DNA of 11,029 nt from Euperipatoides rowelli (Eukaryota > Onychophora > Udeonychophora > Euonychophora > Peripatopsidae): assembly GCA_003024985.2 (NCBI GenBank), contig PXIH01S0040395.1. One strand, given 5' to 3'. Shown one piece after another: positions 7,900-11,029 of this stretch. Each line of letters opens with the position of its first letter. Position 1 is the first letter of the stretch. The notes under the pieces were generated by a model. The model did no database searches, was not told the DNA's origin, and saw only the letters and a list, made by a program, of their open reading frames with translations. The position numbers and the translations under genes are program-made.

Positions 7900-8540
7900 T
7901 GAATATTTTTATTATGATGATTATTTTTATTAAGATAATTATTTTAATTTTAATTATTATTATGTTAATTATTATTTTTATTATGGTTATTTTTATTAAG
8001 TTGATTATTTTATTATGATGATTATTTTTATTATGATGATTATTTTTATAGTGATTTTTATTATGATATATATTTTTATGATTATTTTATAGTGATGATT
8101 TTTAATATGATGATTATTTTTATGATGTTAATTATTTTTATTATAATGATTATTTTTATGATGATTATTTTATAGTGATGATTTTATGATGAATATTTTT
8201 ATGATGATGATGACTATTTTGTGGTGGTTATTTTTATGATGATACTATTTTAGTATGATTATTATTTTTATGATGATTATTTTTATGATGATTATTTTTA
8301 TTATGATGGTTATTTTTATTATGATGGCTATTTTTATTATAATGATTGTTTTTATAGTGATGATTTTTATTATGATTAATTATTTTTATGATGATGATTA
8401 TTTTTATGATGATGATGATTTTTATGATGATGATTATTTTTGTGATGACGATTTAAATGATGATAATGATTTTATAATGTTGATGATAATGACAATGAAG
8501 ATGAGAACCGTGACCATGATGAGACAATGACGGTGACGAT
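7900..8540. repeat. Degenerate 15-bp array (GATGATTATTTTTAT) grading into ATG/ATA triplets
   Basis: The core unit GATGATTATTTTTAT recurs many times with substitutions and small indels from about 7900 to 8440. It then passes into shorter GATGAT and AATGAT triplet repeats up to about 8540. The + strand open frame inside (8255-8530: Met/Ile/Phe, then Asp/Tyr repeats) is an artefact of the unit length being a multiple of three. The array is too impure to be a young microsatellite. Confidence 0.88.
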
Positions 8541-8690
8541 ACTTATTATTCTTTTTATTCTTCTCCTTTATCTTATTCATCTTATTCTTTTTAATCTTAT
8601 TATATTTATTATTATTAATTAAATAAAATTCCTCATAGAGAGAAACTTTTTTTTTTTTTGCAATCAATTATTTTTTTTTTTCTATCAAGG
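8541..8690. repeat. Pyrimidine-rich low-complexity tract
   Basis: It directly continues the preceding array with TTATTCTT/TTATCTTATTC-like imperfect repeats, followed by two T runs (about 8648-8660 and 8671-8680). The - strand Lys/Asn-rich frame across it is low-complexity and not a credible gene. Confidence 0.6.
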
Positions 8691-9365
8691 GTAGAAACTG
8701 TTATTCATTAATTCAAAATTTTAACAATTACAGAAATCATATCAAACATAACATTGATTTTTTTTTTGACAATGAATATTATAAAAACACAAAAAAATAA
8801 AATTTATCATATTAAAATACACAATTATTAACGATAAGGTATATGAAAGTCTCTAATCTTGTTTATTGCACATACAGTATTGCCATTTTATGCTAAACCA
8901 TGGAAGCTTTAAATAGTTTTATCACATTGATAATAATCCTTTGACCGGAAATGAAACGAATTTGGGAAATTAAATAAACATTTTTGATACATTCTATGAC
9001 ATCTTACTTTCCAAAAAATATAAGATTAAGCATAAATACAAATCAAAAATAAGGATTTGCATGCAACTTACTAAAAAAAGGTTAATCCATAGAACTAGGA
9101 AAAATCCTTGTAATATTCAATTACCAAAAACAGGATCAGCATTCAGCAAAAGGAAGATACTGTATGAAAAAATAAGTGTACCACAGATTTATCCAGACCA
9201 TAAAAATGAAATGATAAAGATAGGGATAAACCATTTTTTTTCATTCTTATTTTTTAAATAAAAATCTTCAATAATAATTTATCGTTTTTTTTTCTTCTTT
9301 GTTTTTTGATTTTTTTTTTTTTAAGGTTTTGCATTTTAATTTCTTCTGAATTAAACAATATCTTC
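8691..9365. other. AT-rich sequence with one short open frame
   Basis: A 66-codon + frame with an ATG at 9061 (to 9261) is basic and matches nothing I know. Long T runs lie near 9286-9325. No other structure was seen. Confidence 0.4.
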
Positions 9366-9369
9366 AATG

Positions 9370-9577
9370 TCTCGGTTCCGTGGTCGAGCTTCACTTTCGC
9401 TTGATGAACCGAAGGCATATGCTGAGGTGTACAGGTTCGCGCCTCGGCTTGGGCAGTTAAGGAACGGTTTTTTTCCCTAGCTTTAACAGCTCGCCTTGGG
9501 TTAAGTACGCTGCCCTTGTAACATCTAGGAACCTGTGATATATTCAATTTAATTTCAATTTAATTAACAAAAAAAAA
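9370..9577 (+). mobile_element. Candidate tRNA(Ser/Leu)-like SINE with repeat-plus-A tail
   Basis: This is a GC-rich island of about 170 bases. TGGTCGAGCTT (9381-9391) resembles the A box of tRNA-Ser or Leu (TGGCCGAG...), and GGTTCGCGCC (9434-9443) resembles a B box 53 bases later. A non-tRNA body of about 95 bases follows. It ends with two exact, adjoining copies of TTCAATTTAAT (9543-9553 and 9554-9564) and 9 A (9569-9577), a plausible SINE tail. No clear target-site duplication was found. On the - strand a 97-codon frame covers the element (9254-9547), with a basic, Gln/Arg/Lys-rich translation. A decayed protein exon on that strand is the alternative reading. Confidence 0.4.
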
Positions 9578-9965
9578 TACATTTCTTCTCCTCTTGGAGA
9601 GGAAATTTATTTAAAAAACAACAACAATAGCTTCAATCTCTGAAGATTAAATATATACGAATTAAGTAATCTCAAAAAATAATATTATATTTCTTGATTC
9701 TTGTGTAATTTTCTCAATACTAAATTGATTCATCATTAAAAAAAATTCCATGTCTGGAAACATTGCCGAAAAAAGTAATCCATTCTGACTACTTGATCTT
9801 AGCTGAGTTTGCTCAGGATGTTTCCTCACCTCCAATCTTCCAGACTGTGTTTTCAAACATATAAAAGGCAAATTTAGGGGAAATACCTGATAGCTTAGTG
9901 AAACTGCTAAAGAAGGTTTTTTTTCTTTTGAAAGTTTGATATTTAATATTAAAATTGAAAAAGAG
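9578..9965. other. AT-rich sequence with a long unassigned - strand frame
   Basis: A 114-codon frame with an ATG at 10004-10006 runs on the - strand from 10006 to 9662. It overlaps the candidate exon at 9966-10112 in another frame. No domain, signal peptide or repeat was recognised. GC content near 9780-9850 is higher than the surroundings. It may be chance. Confidence 0.3.
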
Positions 9966-10112
9966 TCATATGATTTCAATCTCGACTGGTGGTGTGCTTG
10001 AACCATCTATCGAGGTCGAGTGTTGATCTCCGGGTGCAGCCCCAGTGTGGAAATTTTCTTCAGAATTGAGTACACACTGGGGATTGTTTCTCATTATAGA
10101 TTTCTCGTCAAA
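9966..10112 (-). CDS. Possible terminal exon of an unknown - strand gene
   Basis: On the - strand, ATGCTATCACCAG (an acceptor-like end with a moderate pyrimidine tract upstream) is followed by 48 open codons and a TGA at 9966-9968. Composition changes here: codons are less AT-rich, and the peptide looks soluble and polar, with FDEKSIMRNNPQC near the start and GSSTPPVEIEII at the end. An ATTAAA polyadenylation-like signal lies about 30 bases past the stop. The same frame also continues open upstream into the 30-bp array, up to 10481. I do not recognise the family. A chance open frame in GC-richer DNA is a real alternative. Confidence 0.25.
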   Translation of the reverse strand, partial: FDEKSIMRNNPQCVLNSEENFHTGAAPGDQHSTSIDGSSTPPVEIEII

Positions 10113-10170
10113 CTGGTGATAGCATGAATACAGACATGAAAATGAAACTAAAGCAAATGCACTATGAAAA

Positions 10171-11029
10171 ATAGCTGTCTTGATAATCTGAAAGAGAAAA
10201 ATGGCTGCAGGAGGCTCTGAAGAATAGAAATGGCTGCCATGAGAATCTGAAAGACAAAAATGGCTTCCATTAGGATCTGAAAGAGAAAAATGGCTACCAT
10301 CCGGATCTGAAAGAGAAAAAATGGCTGCCATGAGAATCTGAAAGAGAAAAATGACTGCCATGAGGCACCGAAAGATAAAAATAGCTGCCATGAGGATCTG
10401 AAAGACAAAAATGGCTTCCATGAGGATCTGAAAGAGAAAAATGGTTGCCATTAGGATCTGAAAGAGAAAAATGGCTGCCATGAAAGATCTGCAAAAGAAA
10501 AATGGCTGCCATGAGAATTTGAAATTGATAAATGACTACCATGAGGATCTGAAAAAGAAAAAGGCTGCCATGAGGATCTGGAAAAAAAATAGGTTGCCAT
10601 GAGGATCTGAAAGAGAAAAATGACTGCCATGAGGATCTGAAAGATAAAAATGGCTCCCATGAGAATCTGAAAAAGGTAAATGACTGCTATAAGGATCTGA
10701 AAGAGAAAAAGGCTGTCATGAGGATGTGAATGAGAGAAATGGCTGCTATGAAGGCTCTGAAAAAATGGCTGACATGAGGATCTGAAAGAGATAAATGGCT
10801 GCCATGAGGATCTGAAAAAGAAAATTGGTTGACATGATGATCTGAAAGAGAAAAATGACTGACATGATGTTCTGAAAGATAAAAATGGCTGCCAGGAAGA
10901 TTTGAAGGAGAAAATTGGTTGCCATGAGGATCTAAAAGAGAAAAATGGCTGCCATGATGATCTGAAAGAGAATAATGGCTACCATTAGGAACTGAAAGAG
11001 AAAAATGGCTGTTGTGAGAATCTGAAAGA
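10171..11029. repeat. 30-bp minisatellite, 29 units, runs off the window
   Basis: Units begin at 10171, 10201, 10230, 10260, 10290, 10321 and so on to 11005. Nearly all spacings are 29-31 bases, with one 25-base unit at 10739-10763. The consensus on the + strand is ATGGCTGCCATGAGGATCTG followed by AAAGAGAAAA. ATGGCTGCCAT is an 11-base palindrome with a single central base. Substitutions are scattered through the units (for example ATGACT or TTGGTT for ATGGCT), and the first two units are the most diverged, as expected at an array edge. Read on the - strand the unit holds no stop in any frame, which explains the several overlapping - strand frames with 10-residue periods (FQILMAAIFL, FSLSDPHGSH, FSFRSSWQPF). 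I do not count these as genes. Confidence 0.96.

Noticed and set aside
8255-8667. Met/Ile/Asp-rich + frame and Lys/Asn-rich - frame
   Set aside because: Both are pure low-complexity translations of the triplet-compatible repeat tract.
10148-10660. Several overlapping - strand frames with 10-residue repeats (FQILMAAIFL type)
   Set aside because: The consensus 30-bp unit lacks stops in all three - strand frames, so these frames arise automatically. Unit-length changes of one base shift the frame repeatedly.
10171-11029. CRISPR array
   Set aside because: Units are contiguous 30-bp tandem repeats with no unique spacers, in a eukaryotic setting.

Overview
This is an AT-rich, repeat-dense stretch of animal nuclear DNA. 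It shows no operon structure, no compact gene packing and no bacterial-type genes. It does show a first coding exon closed by a consensus splice donor, tRNA-derived SINE-like elements, a LINE reverse-transcriptase remnant, long minisatellites and many A or T runs of 8-18 bases. The exon belongs to the angiotensin-converting-enzyme family (peptidase M2). That family is widespread in animals, so the exon alone does not fix the phylum. A lophotrochozoan such as a mollusc fits the AT content and SINE style, but this is an inference.

The only recognisable gene is at 1149-1355 on the + strand. It encodes a signal peptide and the start of a secreted ACE-like metallopeptidase, and it ends at a GT donor in phase 0. 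No second M2 exon could be recognised to the right, so the remaining ~9.7 kb is best read as the 5' part of a long first intron. The stretch before it (about 950-1148) is a candidate promoter or 5' UTR with TATA-like, CCAAT and splice-acceptor-like signals and a 16-codon upstream ORF.

The rest is repeat landscape. In order it holds: tRNA-like fragments (1520-1620 and 2464-2540, the second with a 13-base A tail); a long open frame of unknown origin (2954-3310); a decayed LINE 3' end on the - strand (3431-3839); a 54-bp minisatellite (4353-4704) abutting a tRNA-like SINE (4715-4797); a G/C-homopolymer-rich duplicated patch (5166-5530) and a smaller relative (6000-6120); a 119-bp tandem duplication (7403-7620); a 15-bp-period ATGATTATTTTT-type array (7900-8540); another SINE candidate (9370-9577); and a 30-bp minisatellite of 29 units (10171-11029) that runs off the window. 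A low-confidence - strand terminal exon (9966-10112) lies beside that last array.

Apart from the peptidase exon, most long open frames can be explained as by-products of the repeats or of chance. The most unusual structure is the 30-bp array: read on the - strand, most units carry a good 3' splice-site motif, and all three frames of the consensus unit are open.
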